DNA of 30,709 nt, from assembly GCA_036380435.1 (NCBI GenBank), contig DASVES010000418.1, positions 1-30,709 of the forward strand, in the 5' to 3' direction. Origin of the DNA: DASQDT01 sp036380435 (GTDB lineage: Bacteria > Acidobacteriota > Blastocatellia > Pyrinomonadales > Pyrinomonadaceae). A model generated the notes under the pieces. It worked only from the letters and a program-made list of their open reading frames with translations, did no database searches and had not been told where the DNA came from. The position numbers were made by a program, and so were the translations under genes. Shown here piece by piece: positions 6,370 through 14,272 of this stretch (position 1 is its first letter; each line of letters begins with the position of its first letter).

Positions 6370-9141
6370 ATGCCCCGCCCTCGCCTCCTGCGCCCTTACG
6401 CTGCCCGCCTGCTCTTGTTCACCTTTGTCCTCACGCTCGCCGTGTGGTCCGCCCTCCCGCCCGGGTACGCGGCGAAGGCGCTACCGACAGCCCCGGCGGC
6501 CAGTAACTACGTCGTCACCACCACGGGCGACGCCCCGGACAGCAACACGGCTGACGGCGTCTGCAATGACGGCGCGGGAAATTGCACGCTGCGCGCCGCA
6601 ATCGAGCAGGCCAACGTCGACGACACGTCTGACATGATCACCTTCGCCCCGGGCGTCACGGGGGTGATAAGCCTTTTGACCCCGTTGCCCGACTTGACGA
6701 GCATGACCATCACGGGTCCCGGCCCATCGCAGCTGACCGTGCGAAGGGAAGATGCGGCGCCCAGCACATTCCGCGTCATCACCCTCCTACCCTTCAGGTC
6801 GCTGAACATCTCGGGCATCACCATCTCCGGGGGGTACTCGGGCAGGGGCGGAGGCATACGAGTCGAGGGCTCGCCCGTCTCCCTAACGAACGTGGTTGTA
6901 AGCGGAAACACGGCCGACGGCGGCATCAGCTTTGGAAGCGAGGGCCGCGGCGCGGGCATCTATCAATCGGCCGGCGTACTCAACCTGATAAACAGCACGG
7001 TGAGCGGTAACGTCACCAAGAATGCGGCCAACAATAGCGGCCATCACGGCGCGGGCATATACACCACCAGCAACCTGAACGTTACGGGTAGCACCATCGC
7101 AGGCAACAGAATTGAGAACGGGGGCGGGGCGGGCGGCGTCGGCCTGGGCGGCGGGATCTACGTCGCTTCCGGCTCGGTGGCGCTGACAAATAGCACCGTG
7201 AGCGGCAACAGCGCCGGCGCCACAGGGGGGCAAGGCGGCGGTATTTTCAAGCAGGGCGGTACGGTTATGGCGAAGAGTTGTACGGTGACTGAGAACACGG
7301 CCGACAGTGCGGGCGGCGGCATCGCCAACAGTGCCGGCACCTTCACCCTTCAAAACTGCATCGTAGCCAACAACGCCGCCAATTCCGCCCCCGACCTCTT
7401 CGGAGCTTTCAGCTCGCAGGGCTACAACCTTGTTAGGGATGTGACCGGCGCGACAATTACTGGCGCGACCGCGCACAACATCACGAACCTCGACCCGCTC
7501 CTCGGCCCACTCCAGAACAACAAAGGCCCTACGCAGACACACGCACTACTGTCTGGGAGCCCGGCCGTTGACGCCGGCGACAGCGGCGGATTGACGACCG
7601 ACCAGCGCGGCTTGCTTCGCCCTATCGACCTGTCTGCTGTCAACGTCTCCGATGGCGCTGACATCGGGGCCTACGAGGTGCAGGCCGGGCAGATACAGTT
7701 CGGCTCGGCGACCTACTCCGTGGCGGAAGGCGCCGGCTTCGCGACTCTTAGCGTAACTCGTACTGGAGGCGACTCCGTAGCCACCTCAGCGACCTTCGCC
7801 ACGTCTGACGGGTCGGCCACCGCCGGCGCCGATTACGTGGGCGCGACCGGAACAATCACCTTCGCTGCCGACGAGGTGGCGAAAGACATCACCGTGCCGA
7901 TTACCGACGACTCCCTCATCGAGTCGGACGAGACCTTTACGGTGACCTTGAGTGCGCCGACCGGCGGAGCCACGCTTGGCACTCGGTCGGCAGCCGCCGT
8001 GATTATCGTCAGCGATGACGTGGGGCCCGCACTTCCCTTCGTACAGTTCTCGGCCTCCGAAGCGAGCGTGGGCGAGGCGGCCGGCGCGCTAAACGTTAGC
8101 GTCCAGCGCACGGGCGACCTGAGCGGCACGTCTTCGGTCTCCTACGCTACCTCCAACGGCACCGCCAACGACAGGTCCGACTACACGGCCGCTTACGGCA
8201 TGCTCATCTTCACCCCTGGCCAAGAGAGTAAGACGATTACTGTGTTCGTCACCGACGACCGCTACCAGGAACCGAACGAGACCTTCACCATCACGCTGAG
8301 CGGCGCGTCGGGCGCGGCCCTAGGCCTAAATCAATCGGTAACTGCGACCATCGCGAGCGACGATTCAGCGAGTGGCTTGAGCCCGGTCAAGGGCGGGCCC
8401 TCGTTCGACCCGGAGTTCTTCGTGCGTCAGCACTACCTCGACTTCCTCAACCGCGCGCCCGACGCCGCGGGTCTGGCCTTCTGGTCGAACCAGACGACCA
8501 ACTGCGGCGACGCCGACCTCCTCGTCTGCCGGATCAACGTCTCTGCCGCCTTCTTCCTGTCGGGAGAATTTCAGGAGACCGGCTTCTACACGATCCGGGC
8601 GCAGCGAGTGGCCTACGGGAAGAAGTCCACGGAGGAGGCGACGCGCGTCACCTTCGCGCAGTTCATCCGCGACGCGCGGCAGGTGGGCGAAGGGTTCGTT
8701 GACGGCCAGCCCGGCGCAGGCGCCGTGCTGGAGAACAACAAGAACGCCTACGCCCTGCAGGTCGCCGGCGAGGCGGCCTTCGCGCAACGCTTCCCGCAGA
8801 CGACGGCCGACGCCTACGTGGACGCGCTCTTCGCCTCGGCGGGCGTCACTGCCACGGCGCAGGAGCGGCAGAACGCCGTCAACGCCTACGGCGGCGGGGG
8901 CGCGGCGGGGCGCGCGGCGACGCTGCGCTCGGTGGCCGACTCCGCGAGCGTACGTAACGCAGAGTTCCGGAGCGCTTTCGTGCTGATGGAGTACTTCGGC
9001 TACATGCGGAGGGACCCGGACCAGGCCGGGTACACCTTCTGGCTGGGCAAGCTCAACGAGTTCGGCGGCAACTACATCGCGGCCGAGATGGTCAAGGCCT
9101 TCATCACCTCGGGCGAGTACATCAACCGGTTCGGGCAGTAG
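6370..9141 (+). CDS. Secreted CSLREA / beta-helix / Calx-beta / DUF4214 protein
   Basis: A 923-residue exported protein. The start at 6370 has AGGAG nine bases upstream, and a signal peptide covers residues 1-35 (RLLLFTFVLTLAVW, cut near GYAAKA). Residues 46-82 form a CSLREA domain (YVVTTTGD, NCTLRAAIEQAN). Residues 110-380 are right-handed beta-helix repeats rich in NSTVSGN and GGGI. Residues 385-435 match the choice-of-anchor Q pattern (GSPAVDAGDS, DQRGLLRPID, DIGAYE). Two Calx-beta domains follow at about 439-550 and 555-668 (DDxxxExxETFTxTLS). Residues 678-923 form a DUF4214 region (FVRQHYLDFLNRAPDAAGLAFW, again as YFGYMRRDPDQAGYTFW). This architecture is typical of surface or extracellular proteins; calcium binding and adhesion are inferred. 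The M4 peptidase at 20607 ends with the same module. Confidence 0.9.
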   Translation: MPRPRLLRPYAARLLLFTFVLTLAVWSALPPGYAAKALPTAPAASNYVVTTTGDAPDSNTADGVCNDGAGNCTLRAAIEQANVDDTSDMITFAPGVTGVISLLTPLPDLTSMTITGPGPSQLTVRREDAAPSTFRVITLLPFRSLNISGITISGGYSGRGGGIRVEGSPVSLTNVVVSGNTADGGISFGSEGRGAGIYQSAGVLNLINSTVSGNVTKNAANNSGHHGAGIYTTSNLNVTGSTIAGNRIENGGGAGGVGLGGGIYVASGSVALTNSTVSGNSAGATGGQGGGIFKQGGTVMAKSCTVTENTADSAGGGIANSAGTFTLQNCIVANNAANSAPDLFGAFSSQGYNLVRDVTGATITGATAHNITNLDPLLGPLQNNKGPTQTHALLSGSPAVDAGDSGGLTTDQRGLLRPIDLSAVNVSDGADIGAYEVQAGQIQFGSATYSVAEGAGFATLSVTRTGGDSVATSATFATSDGSATAGADYVGATGTITFAADEVAKDITVPITDDSLIESDETFTVTLSAPTGGATLGTRSAAAVIIVSDDVGPALPFVQFSASEASVGEAAGALNVSVQRTGDLSGTSSVSYATSNGTANDRSDYTAAYGMLIFTPGQESKTITVFVTDDRYQEPNETFTITLSGASGAALGLNQSVTATIASDDSASGLSPVKGGPSFDPEFFVRQHYLDFLNRAPDAAGLAFWSNQTTNCGDADLLVCRINVSAAFFLSGEFQETGFYTIRAQRVAYGKKSTEEATRVTFAQFIRDARQVGEGFVDGQPGAGAVLENNKNAYALQVAGEAAFAQRFPQTTADAYVDALFASAGVTATAQERQNAVNAYGGGGAAGRAATLRSVADSASVRNAEFRSAFVLMEYFGYMRRDPDQAGYTFWLGKLNEFGGNYIAAEMVKAFITSGEYINRFGQ

Positions 9142-9167
9142 GCCCGTTCAGGCAGGAAATCAAAAGC

Positions 9168-9209
9168 GGAAGGGGCGCGCTCGGCCATGGATGGCGGCGC
9201 GCCCTTTCC
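9168..9209 (+). terminator. Intrinsic-type terminator after the CSLREA gene
   Basis: GGAAGGGGCGCGC and GCGCGCCCTTTCC form a long GC-rich stem starting 26 bp after the stop codon. It is followed by TGTT rather than a strong T-run. Confidence 0.65.
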
Positions 9210-9639
9210 TGTTCCGATCACTGTCCTCACCTCAGCAACGAGTGGACACCTCCCTCAGCCGTCACGGATTCATCTGGGGCGGACGTAATGACGATTATCC
9301 GACGTGATAACGTGAAACATCGCCGGAATGAGAGCCTGACCACAAGATGTAGGCTGTCGAGATGTGCAAAAACTGACGGCGGGAGATGTTTCACGCCCAT
9401 TTTGAAATTGCGCGTCCGACCACAACATCTTGCGCCGCTGTTTTGATTGTTAAGAGCAGCGGCGTGTACGGCCACATGATGTTGTAGAACACGGTAGGGT
9501 TGAGACAGGAGAGTCAACTGGACGTTATAAATATTGTCCCGTTGGATTTTATTTTGCTTTGATTTATTAAAAGCACAATGCCTTAGAATTGTTAGTAGAG
9601 ATGAAGGTACAGTTTCGGGAATCCCGCCGTGCCGCCCTA
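9210..9639. other. Intergenic stretch with dyads, no gene
   Basis: This contains the right copy of the 18-bp direct repeat (9294-9311). Next to it is a 10-bp inverted repeat GTGAAACATC (9312-9321) / GATGTTTCAC (9385-9394). The end near 9520-9590 is AT-rich. A minus-strand open frame from 9940 runs into this region but overlaps the HTTM-like gene in another frame, so it is disregarded. Confidence 0.45.
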
Positions 9640-10434
9640 TCAACTCAGGAGCATCGCAGTGGCCCACACCGCCGGGTAGCAGCCGCAGAATGCCCAAACG
9701 AACCGATTCAGTCCCATCACTATGGCGCAGGACACGTGGAAGACGACTCCGACAGAGAGGAGCACGAGCATCAGTGGCTTGGGTACAAAGAGCACGAGAG
9801 GAAACGTGATCTCCCAGCCGATCACCGACCAGCACAAGAGCCAGTCGAGCTTTGGGTATCTTCCCAGCAGCTTCGCAAGACCGGGGAGACCATAGCCTTC
9901 GGTCGAAAGGATTCCGGTCATCGCTCCCCCGTTCCGCCAAATCGGCGACGCCGCCTTAGCCACGCCTGATGCGAAATACGCGAGGACCACTTGGGCCGCG
10001 ATGAACGCATCGCCAAGACGCCGAGCCGAGTCTGTTCCGCCAGCAAGGAGCACGAGACCGAACGTGACGAGCACGATGAAGGTGAGTTGCTCAGCGCCAC
10101 TACCGCCGATCTGCCGCCGCGAACGCACGTAACCGTTCGTGACGAGACAGATCAGAGCCGAATACATCCCGGCGCGAGTGTGCGTTCCCTTGATGATTAC
10201 GACTAATGCCGACAACCCTTGTGCAGCCATCGCAAGCATCATCGCGGCGCTGCCGCCGGCCGTCGCACCGATCCTTACTTGCCAGCGCGCACCGCTGGTC
10301 AGGATCGCAATGTTAGAGCGAGAGAACATCCCATCGTCGCCGAAGGCCCGGCGCAGCTTGAAGATGTCGAACGCTTCAACGATCAATCCGACGAATAGAA
10401 GGCGGGAAACAAGAAGCTCAGGATGAGTAAACAT
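9640..10434 (-). CDS. HTTM / SdpB-like multi-pass membrane protein
   Basis: The start MFTHPELLVSRLLFVGLIVEAF at 10434 gives 264 residues; a longer frame to 10572 only reads antisense over the upstream gene. It overlaps that gene's 3' end by 17 bp, which indicates translational coupling. Several hydrophobic segments (LTFIVLVTFGLVLLAGG, LGDAFIAAQVVLAYFASGVAK, PLMLVLLSVGVVFHVSCAIV) and the core ASPIWRNGGAMTGILSTEGYG match membrane proteins related to the vitamin-K-carboxylase-like HTTM fold, such as SdpB. In Bacillus, SdpB and SdpA help mature the SdpC toxin. A role in processing or exporting a product of this operon is inference. It is third in a three-gene operon. Confidence 0.65.
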   Translation of the reverse strand: MFTHPELLVSRLLFVGLIVEAFDIFKLRRAFGDDGMFSRSNIAILTSGARWQVRIGATAGGSAAMMLAMAAQGLSALVVIIKGTHTRAGMYSALICLVTNGYVRSRRQIGGSGAEQLTFIVLVTFGLVLLAGGTDSARRLGDAFIAAQVVLAYFASGVAKAASPIWRNGGAMTGILSTEGYGLPGLAKLLGRYPKLDWLLCWSVIGWEITFPLVLFVPKPLMLVLLSVGVVFHVSCAIVMGLNRFVWAFCGCYPAVWATAMLLS

Positions 10435-10960
10435 GAGTGACCGAGTCAGCGGTGTCGTGGACTTCGGAGAGGAACACGACCTCGACGCGACGGGCGGGGA
10501 AATCTGTGGAGGTGCGCACGATAGCGAACTGGATCGAGGAGCATCCCGTCCGTCTAAATTGGGCGAGGACAATGCTCAATAGAGTGAGGTACGGCGAACA
10601 GAGCAGCGCGCTGCGATCTTCCCGTTTTGGGCGCACGCGAAGAAGCGAACCGACAAGATCGGTGACCGCTTTGTTCGGAATAAGCTCCGGGTTCACTAAC
10701 CATCGGCTGCTCGCAGGTGCAAACCCGAAGTGCAACTCCCGCCACACACCCCATTCATTGCCATGCTCCTCACGCCACAGCAATCGTGAATCGGCGCGGG
10801 CTGGATTCGGCGCAAAAAATGTCCAGAGCGGGATCAATCCCAACGGGATATGACGGCGGAGTCGCAATGTCCATGCGCCGGAGCGAAACTGATTGCACAC
10901 ACTGATCGCCCACCAAACAGCGAATATCGCCGCGATTGTGAGCAACGGGATATCCATCAC
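10418..10960 (-). CDS. Membrane-anchored FFAPNP-motif protein (SdpA-like partner)
   Basis: 180 residues from GTG 10960, or 179 from the adjacent ATG 10957. An N-terminal membrane helix (LLTIAAIFAVWWAISV) is followed by LGLIPLWTFFAPNPARADSRLLWREE and a soluble domain. The placement of a W-x-FF-x-x-(N/D)P motif after one helix recalls SdpA-family proteins and similar proteins paired with HTTM genes. It begins 11 bp after the stop of the 108-residue gene and overlaps the HTTM-like gene, so the three are probably co-transcribed. The exact family is uncertain; what is seen is the anchor, the motif and the pairing. Confidence 0.6.
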   Translation of the reverse strand: MMDIPLLTIAAIFAVWWAISVCNQFRSGAWTLRLRRHIPLGLIPLWTFFAPNPARADSRLLWREEHGNEWGVWRELHFGFAPASSRWLVNPELIPNKAVTDLVGSLLRVRPKREDRSALLCSPYLTLLSIVLAQFRRTGCSSIQFAIVRTSTDFPARRVEVVFLSEVHDTADSVTHVYSS

Positions 10961-10971
10961 GGCCCAGCCTT

Positions 10972-11298
10972 TCAGCCGCCCTGAACGATCTTGCCTCTCG
11001 CATTCAGCAGCTCCTTCAAAGACGTGCGCGAGCTAAGTTGGCCAGCGAGTTCCTTGATACGCGCGATGATCTCCCGGTCGCGCTCGGTCAGTTCAGTGAG
11101 AGGGTGATGAGCATCTGCCCACGCAGTCGCCCATTGCTCGCGCGGGTTGTCGTCTTTGGCGATCCTGTCGTTGATCTTGTGACCAGCGGCCTGCAACGCG
11201 GTGATCGTCAGATCAATCGCGGCTAATTCCATGTGGGACAGACTGGTCTTCTTTATTGGTTTGTGCGGACTGCTCTTCTTTCCTTGTTTGTCTTGCAT
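10972..11298 (-). CDS. Small helical protein heading the HTTM operon
   Basis: A 108-residue protein with a very good ribosome-binding site (GAGGAGGA) before ATG 11298. The first 20 residues are lysine-rich (MQDKQGKKSSPHKPIKK). The rest is predicted helical and charged (LAAIDLTITALQAAGHKIND, LTERDREIIARIKELAGQL), with no cysteines and no signal peptide. No family is recognised. As first gene before an SdpA/SdpB-like pair it could be a precursor peptide, a partner or a regulator. The lack of a leader or secretion signal argues against a simple SdpC-type toxin. Confidence 0.7.
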   Translation of the reverse strand: MQDKQGKKSSPHKPIKKTSLSHMELAAIDLTITALQAAGHKINDRIAKDDNPREQWATAWADAHHPLTELTERDREIIARIKELAGQLSSRTSLKELLNARGKIVQGG

Positions 11299-11407
11299 TT
11301 AATCCTCCTCAGGTGTTCGGCACTCGACGGGTAGCGCCTATCTGGTATGACCGGACGTTGACGTGAGTGTCCAGTGAGACGTTAGAAGTGGGGCCACAAG
11401 CGAGGGT

Positions 11408-11436
11408 ACAATATGACTATCATAACTAGTTGTCAA
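11408..11436 (-). promoter_or_regulatory. Sigma-70-type promoter of the three-gene HTTM operon
   Basis: On the minus strand, TTGACA (11436-11431), a 17-bp spacer and TATTGT (11413-11408) fit a -35/-10 pair. The 5' untranslated region would be about 100 nt before ATG 11298. Confidence 0.6.
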
Positions 11437-11442
11437 TAGATG

Positions 11443-11487
11443 TATTGATGTTTATGGCCTATGGCTTTATGGTCAAAAACATCAATA
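11443..11487. promoter_or_regulatory. 11-bp inverted repeat abutting the -35 box
   Basis: TATTGATGTTT (11443-11453) and AAACATCAATA (11477-11487) form a perfect dyad with a 23-bp centre. It lies just upstream of the -35 hexamer at 11431-11436, where an activator or repressor would be expected to bind. The region is far more AT-rich than its surroundings. Confidence 0.55.
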
Positions 11488-11584
11488 GAACTTAAAGTTA
11501 TATGAAAGTCTGATTTTATGGGCAAAGCCTCTAAGACATAAGAATGGTTATCGGATTTCAGTGATGTAATAGAACATTAAAGAT

Positions 11585-11613
11585 AAAGAGCCAGGTATCA
11601 GACTTGGCTCTTT
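11585..11613 (-). terminator. Terminator of the four-gene small-protein operon
   Basis: AAAGAGCCA and TGGCTCTTT form a perfect 9-bp stem about 30 bp past the stop at 11641. On the minus strand it is followed by ATCTTTAA. It may also work weakly on the plus strand. Confidence 0.7.
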
Positions 11614-11640
11614 GTCTACTCCTATACTTGATATTGGGCC

Positions 11641-12210
11641 TTAAGCTACGTTGACCTGCCGCCCTCCCTCCGCCGCCACGTTGATCTGCACTTTCGGGAC
11701 GCGAGCCGAGAGCTTCCGCACGCGCTCCAACGACTCGCACGCCCGCGTGAACCTCTTCTGCGCCGCCGTCAGCCGCTTCTCCCAGTACGCGCCCAGCGTC
11801 AGCGTGATGGACTGCTTCATGACGTTGGTGTAGCGCATCTCCAAGATCGAGAGACGAACCCAACACACGGCCGCGTGTTGGATCAAAGCCTTTTCGAGTG
11901 GCGGCGCGGTCTTGATTCCGAGATCGTCTTTAAACTCCCTGGCCTGTAGCGTCCACAACTCTGCAATGGCGTCGGTCGTTAAGGTCGAAGCGTCGGTCGT
12001 CAACAGGACGGCGAGCGCCGCATCGAGCGGGTCGGTCACGTCCCGCCACGGCGCCGCCTTCTCGCCTTCACACTCCTTTAAAGTCTGCCGGAAGGCTTCG
12101 AGGGCGCCGGCCGCCGGTGCCCGCTTGTTCGCGGCGCTCAGCGTACTGATGAAGCGTTCCCTGAGCGTCGCCGTAGCCTTCACCACATCGGACCGTTTCG
12201 CTTTGACCAT
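11641..12210 (-). CDS. AQRRF-type small protein, paralogue B
   Basis: 189 residues; ATG 12210 lies 4 bp after the preceding stop, with GGGGTGA in front. It is a clear paralogue of the gene just upstream. Shared features are ALIQHAAVCWVRLSILEMRY (compare LIEHAVLCHVRLGMIEHLY) and YWEKRLTAAQKRFTRACESLERVRKL (compare YEKRLTLAQRRFTRSVVTLARVRGL). The C-terminus ends VPKVQINVAAEGGRQVNVA, a QxNVA repeat. Such tails and AQRRF helices occur in small proteins on phages and mobile elements; no biochemical role is known to me. It is the last gene of a four-gene operon. Confidence 0.7.
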   Translation of the reverse strand: MVKAKRSDVVKATATLRERFISTLSAANKRAPAAGALEAFRQTLKECEGEKAAPWRDVTDPLDAALAVLLTTDASTLTTDAIAELWTLQAREFKDDLGIKTAPPLEKALIQHAAVCWVRLSILEMRYTNVMKQSITLTLGAYWEKRLTAAQKRFTRACESLERVRKLSARVPKVQINVAAEGGRQVNVA

Positions 12211-12214
12211 TTCG

Positions 12215-12787
12215 TCACCCCGCCATCTGCTTGAGTACGGCCAGCGACCGCGCGCTCGACGCCCTGCGCGCCGACTCCCGCGCCGCGTCCGCCCGCGCCA
12301 GCAGGCCGCGCACCCTGGCCAGCGTCACGACGGAGCGCGTGAACCGCCGCTGCGCCAGCGTCAGCCGCTTTTCGTAATGCTCGGCGAGGCTGACCGTGTA
12401 GCTGCCCGATGTGTTGCGCGAGTAAAGGTGCTCGATCATGCCGAGCCGGACGTGGCACAGCACGGCGTGCTCGATCAGGATGCGCTCGGCCGGCAACGCC
12501 TCGGCGTAGCCCAACTCCTGTTTGAGAAGTTCGGCGCCACGTCTCACCGACTCTTTGGTGACGTAGCCGAGCCAGAACTTCTCGAAAGCCAGGTCGAGCG
12601 CCTCCGCGGTCAGGTCGCCGTGGCGGCGCCACTCCTCGGGGTCGGCGTCGAGCTGCGCGTCGTAGTAGGCGCGGGCTTCGGCTGAGGGGCTGTCCTTCAT
12701 CATCGCCTCGGCGTACAGTCCCGCCTCGCGTTCCCACTTTTCTTTCTCGCGCTCAGCCAGTGAGACGACCCGTTTAGCCTTCGGCAT
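12215..12787 (-). CDS. AQRRF-type small protein, paralogue A
   Basis: 190 residues starting MPKAKRVVSLAEREKEKWER, overlapping the upstream gene by 14 bp. The N-terminal third is charged and helical. The centre has LIEHAVLCHVRLGMIEHLYSR and the C-terminal third YEKRLTLAQRRFTRSVVTLARVRGL, both shared with paralogue B. The C-terminus lacks the QxNVA tail. The HA-x-x-C motif may be structural. Tandem duplication within an operon suggests a heteromeric pair. Function unknown. Confidence 0.7.
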   Translation of the reverse strand: MPKAKRVVSLAEREKEKWEREAGLYAEAMMKDSPSAEARAYYDAQLDADPEEWRRHGDLTAEALDLAFEKFWLGYVTKESVRRGAELLKQELGYAEALPAERILIEHAVLCHVRLGMIEHLYSRNTSGSYTVSLAEHYEKRLTLAQRRFTRSVVTLARVRGLLARADAARESARRASSARSLAVLKQMAG

Positions 12788-13085
12788 TCCTCTTCAACCT
12801 CCATTGCCTGTGGTGCAGGTGGTAGCCCGCTGACTCCAGCACCGACTTGGCCGCCGTCTCGGCGACGAGCCACGACCGCTCGACCAGTGCCTCCACCCGG
12901 TCGGCGTGCGCCAGCTCGCGCCGCACCTCTTCGCGGGAGCGCACTCGCTCCCGCCGCTCGTCCTTATCCCGCGCCTCGGCGAGCGCGCCGGTCAGTCCCC
13001 CGCCCTCGTAGACGGAGAAGACGCGGGTTCCCTTCCGCACCTTGCGGTAGTAGTAGCGGCGCCCGCTTCTCTCTTCCCACGGCAT
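12774..13085 (-). CDS. Small basic protein with YYYRKVRKG N-terminus
   Basis: A 103-residue protein beginning MPWEERSGRRYYYRKVRKGTR, followed by a glycine turn (YEGGG) and a long Arg/Glu-rich helical region to LKRNAEG. The N-terminal block recurs in small proteins of mobile or phage-like DNA and looks like a beta-hairpin DNA- or RNA-binding module; that reading is inference. It lies 12 bp downstream of the HGG gene and overlaps the next gene by 14 bp, so it is co-translated with its neighbours. Confidence 0.65.
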   Translation of the reverse strand: MPWEERSGRRYYYRKVRKGTRVFSVYEGGGLTGALAEARDKDERRERVRSREEVRRELAHADRVEALVERSWLVAETAAKSVLESAGYHLHHRQWRLKRNAEG

Positions 13086-13097
13086 AAGTTTTTTGTG

Positions 13098-13367
13098 CTA
13101 CGGATTTTTCCCTGCCCCGCTTGCCTCATACTTGGCCAGCTTCCGCTCGATCCTCTTCGCGGCTTTGATTCGCGCGCGCAGCATGACGCCTATCAGGCAG
13201 TGCTTGGAGTAGAGGCCGTGCTTGTAATTCGGGTGGGCGATGCCGAAGAGGAATTTGCCGCCGTGGAGGTTGCAGCGAGTACGGCCCGGAGTAGGCTTAC
13301 GTCGGCACTTCCCGCCGGAGCGTGTGCGCGCACCGCAAGAGCTTTCATGGGGTATGACCTCGTTCAT
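13098..13367 (-). CDS. HGG-motif small zinc-binding-like protein, operon head
   Basis: 89 residues from ATG 13367 (MNEVIPHESSCGARTRSGG). A TTG at 13379 is possible but would ignore the start shared with the paralogue at 4731. The Cys11, Cys20, Cys31, His34 pattern and HGGKFLFGIAHPNYKHGLYSKH match the paralogue; the C-terminal extension is shorter and lysine-rich. As at 4731, the start codon lies inside a CATGGGGTATC motif and a second copy falls 19 bp downstream. It is first of four tightly packed genes ending at 11641. A regulatory or DNA-binding role for the family at these motifs is a testable inference. Confidence 0.75.
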   Translation of the reverse strand: MNEVIPHESSCGARTRSGGKCRRKPTPGRTRCNLHGGKFLFGIAHPNYKHGLYSKHCLIGVMLRARIKAAKRIERKLAKYEASGAGKNP

Positions 13368-13375
13368 GGGGTATC
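13346..13375 (+). promoter_or_regulatory. Motif pair spanning the start of the operon-head HGG gene
   Basis: CATGGGGTATG (13346-13356) and CATGGGGTATC (13365-13375) are 19 bp apart, exactly as at 4710-4739. In gene sense both read ATACCCCATGA; the first supplies the start codon, the second encodes IPHE. Some of the similarity could reflect shared coding sequence, but the motif also occurs in non-coding arrays. Confidence 0.7.
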
Positions 13376-13501
13376 CCAAAATTCAGATTCTTGGCGACTT
13401 AGAATAAGGGCCGACCACCAGCGCTTATCAGAGGCGCCCGCGAACGCGCGTCATTTCTCTTGTCGGGAGCACTCCTCGGGCCGCATCTTGTCAGAGAAAC
13501 G

Positions 13502-13530
13502 TTGTTTCAGGCAAGAAATATCTTTATAAT
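13502..13530 (+). promoter_or_regulatory. Sigma-70-type promoter for the SRAP gene
   Basis: TTGTTT (13502-13507), a 17-bp spacer and a perfect TATAAT (13525-13530) lie 41 bp before ATG 13572. I saw no LexA-like dyad over it. Confidence 0.6.
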
Positions 13531-13571
13531 CTGCTCACAAAGTTCGGATTTCACGCGGCTGGAGGCCAAGT

Positions 13572-14249
13572 ATGTGTGGACGATTCACGCAGCGGGCGGA
13601 CCGGAAGGCGCTCTTGAAGTCATTCGCGGTGGCGGAGGTGCCGCACTTAGAGCCGCGCTACAACATCGCGCCGACGCAGGACGTCCTCGGCGTCCATCAA
13701 TCGCCGGATGGGCGCGAGGCGACGTTCTTCAAGTGGGGGCTAGTGCCGTCGTGGGCGAAGGACACTTCGATGAGCGCGCGCCTGATCAACGCCCGCTCAG
13801 AGACCGTGGCGGAGAAGCCGGCCTTCCGCCAGGCGTTCAAACAGAGGCGTTGCATCATCCCGGCCGACGGCTTCTACGAGGGGCAGCGGACGGAAGGCAG
13901 GAAGCAGCCCTTCTTCTTCCGCATGCGCGACGAGCGCTCGTTCGGCTTCGCGGGGCTGTGGGAGCATTGGGAGGGCGAGGGCGGCAAGGTCATCAACTCA
14001 TTCACCATCCTGACGACGGAAGCTAACGAGGTGCTGCGGCCCGTGCACGACCGGATGCCCGTCATCCTGCACCCGGAGGATTACGAATTGTGGCTTGGCG
14101 CGGGCGCGCGGGAACTCGATCTCGTCAAAGAGATGCTGCGGCCTTACACGTCCGGGGAGATGGTGGGTTACCCTGTTGGCGTGGCTGTTAACAGCCCGCG
14201 CAACCAGGGCGCGGGGCTCATTGAGCGTGCGGCCGTGAACTCGGCGTAA
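13572..14249 (+). CDS. yedK: SOS response-associated peptidase family protein (YedK/HMCES)
   Basis: 225 residues, the usual SRAP length. These proteins form a covalent thiazolidine link through Cys2 to abasic sites in single-stranded DNA, shielding them from strand breakage. The required residues are present: Cys2 (MCGRFT), Asn73 (LINARSET), Glu103 (DGFYEG) and His159 (VHDRMPVIL). The motif after Glu103 is usually FYEW; here Gly replaces Trp. GGAGG lies just before the ATG. It opens a plus-strand run, and a DoxX gene follows 23 bp later. Confidence 0.95.
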   Translation: MCGRFTQRADRKALLKSFAVAEVPHLEPRYNIAPTQDVLGVHQSPDGREATFFKWGLVPSWAKDTSMSARLINARSETVAEKPAFRQAFKQRRCIIPADGFYEGQRTEGRKQPFFFRMRDERSFGFAGLWEHWEGEGGKVINSFTILTTEANEVLRPVHDRMPVILHPEDYELWLGAGARELDLVKEMLRPYTSGEMVGYPVGVAVNSPRNQGAGLIERAAVNSA

Positions 14250-14272
14250 GGCCCGGACGGAGGAGATCTATC

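Noticed and set aside
6507..7542. Minus-strand open frames inside the CSLREA gene
   Set aside because: These are antisense frames produced by the high GC and repetitive codons of the real gene.
9227..9940. 237-codon minus-strand frame
   Set aside because: It overlaps the HTTM-like membrane protein gene in another frame and has no recognisable domain.
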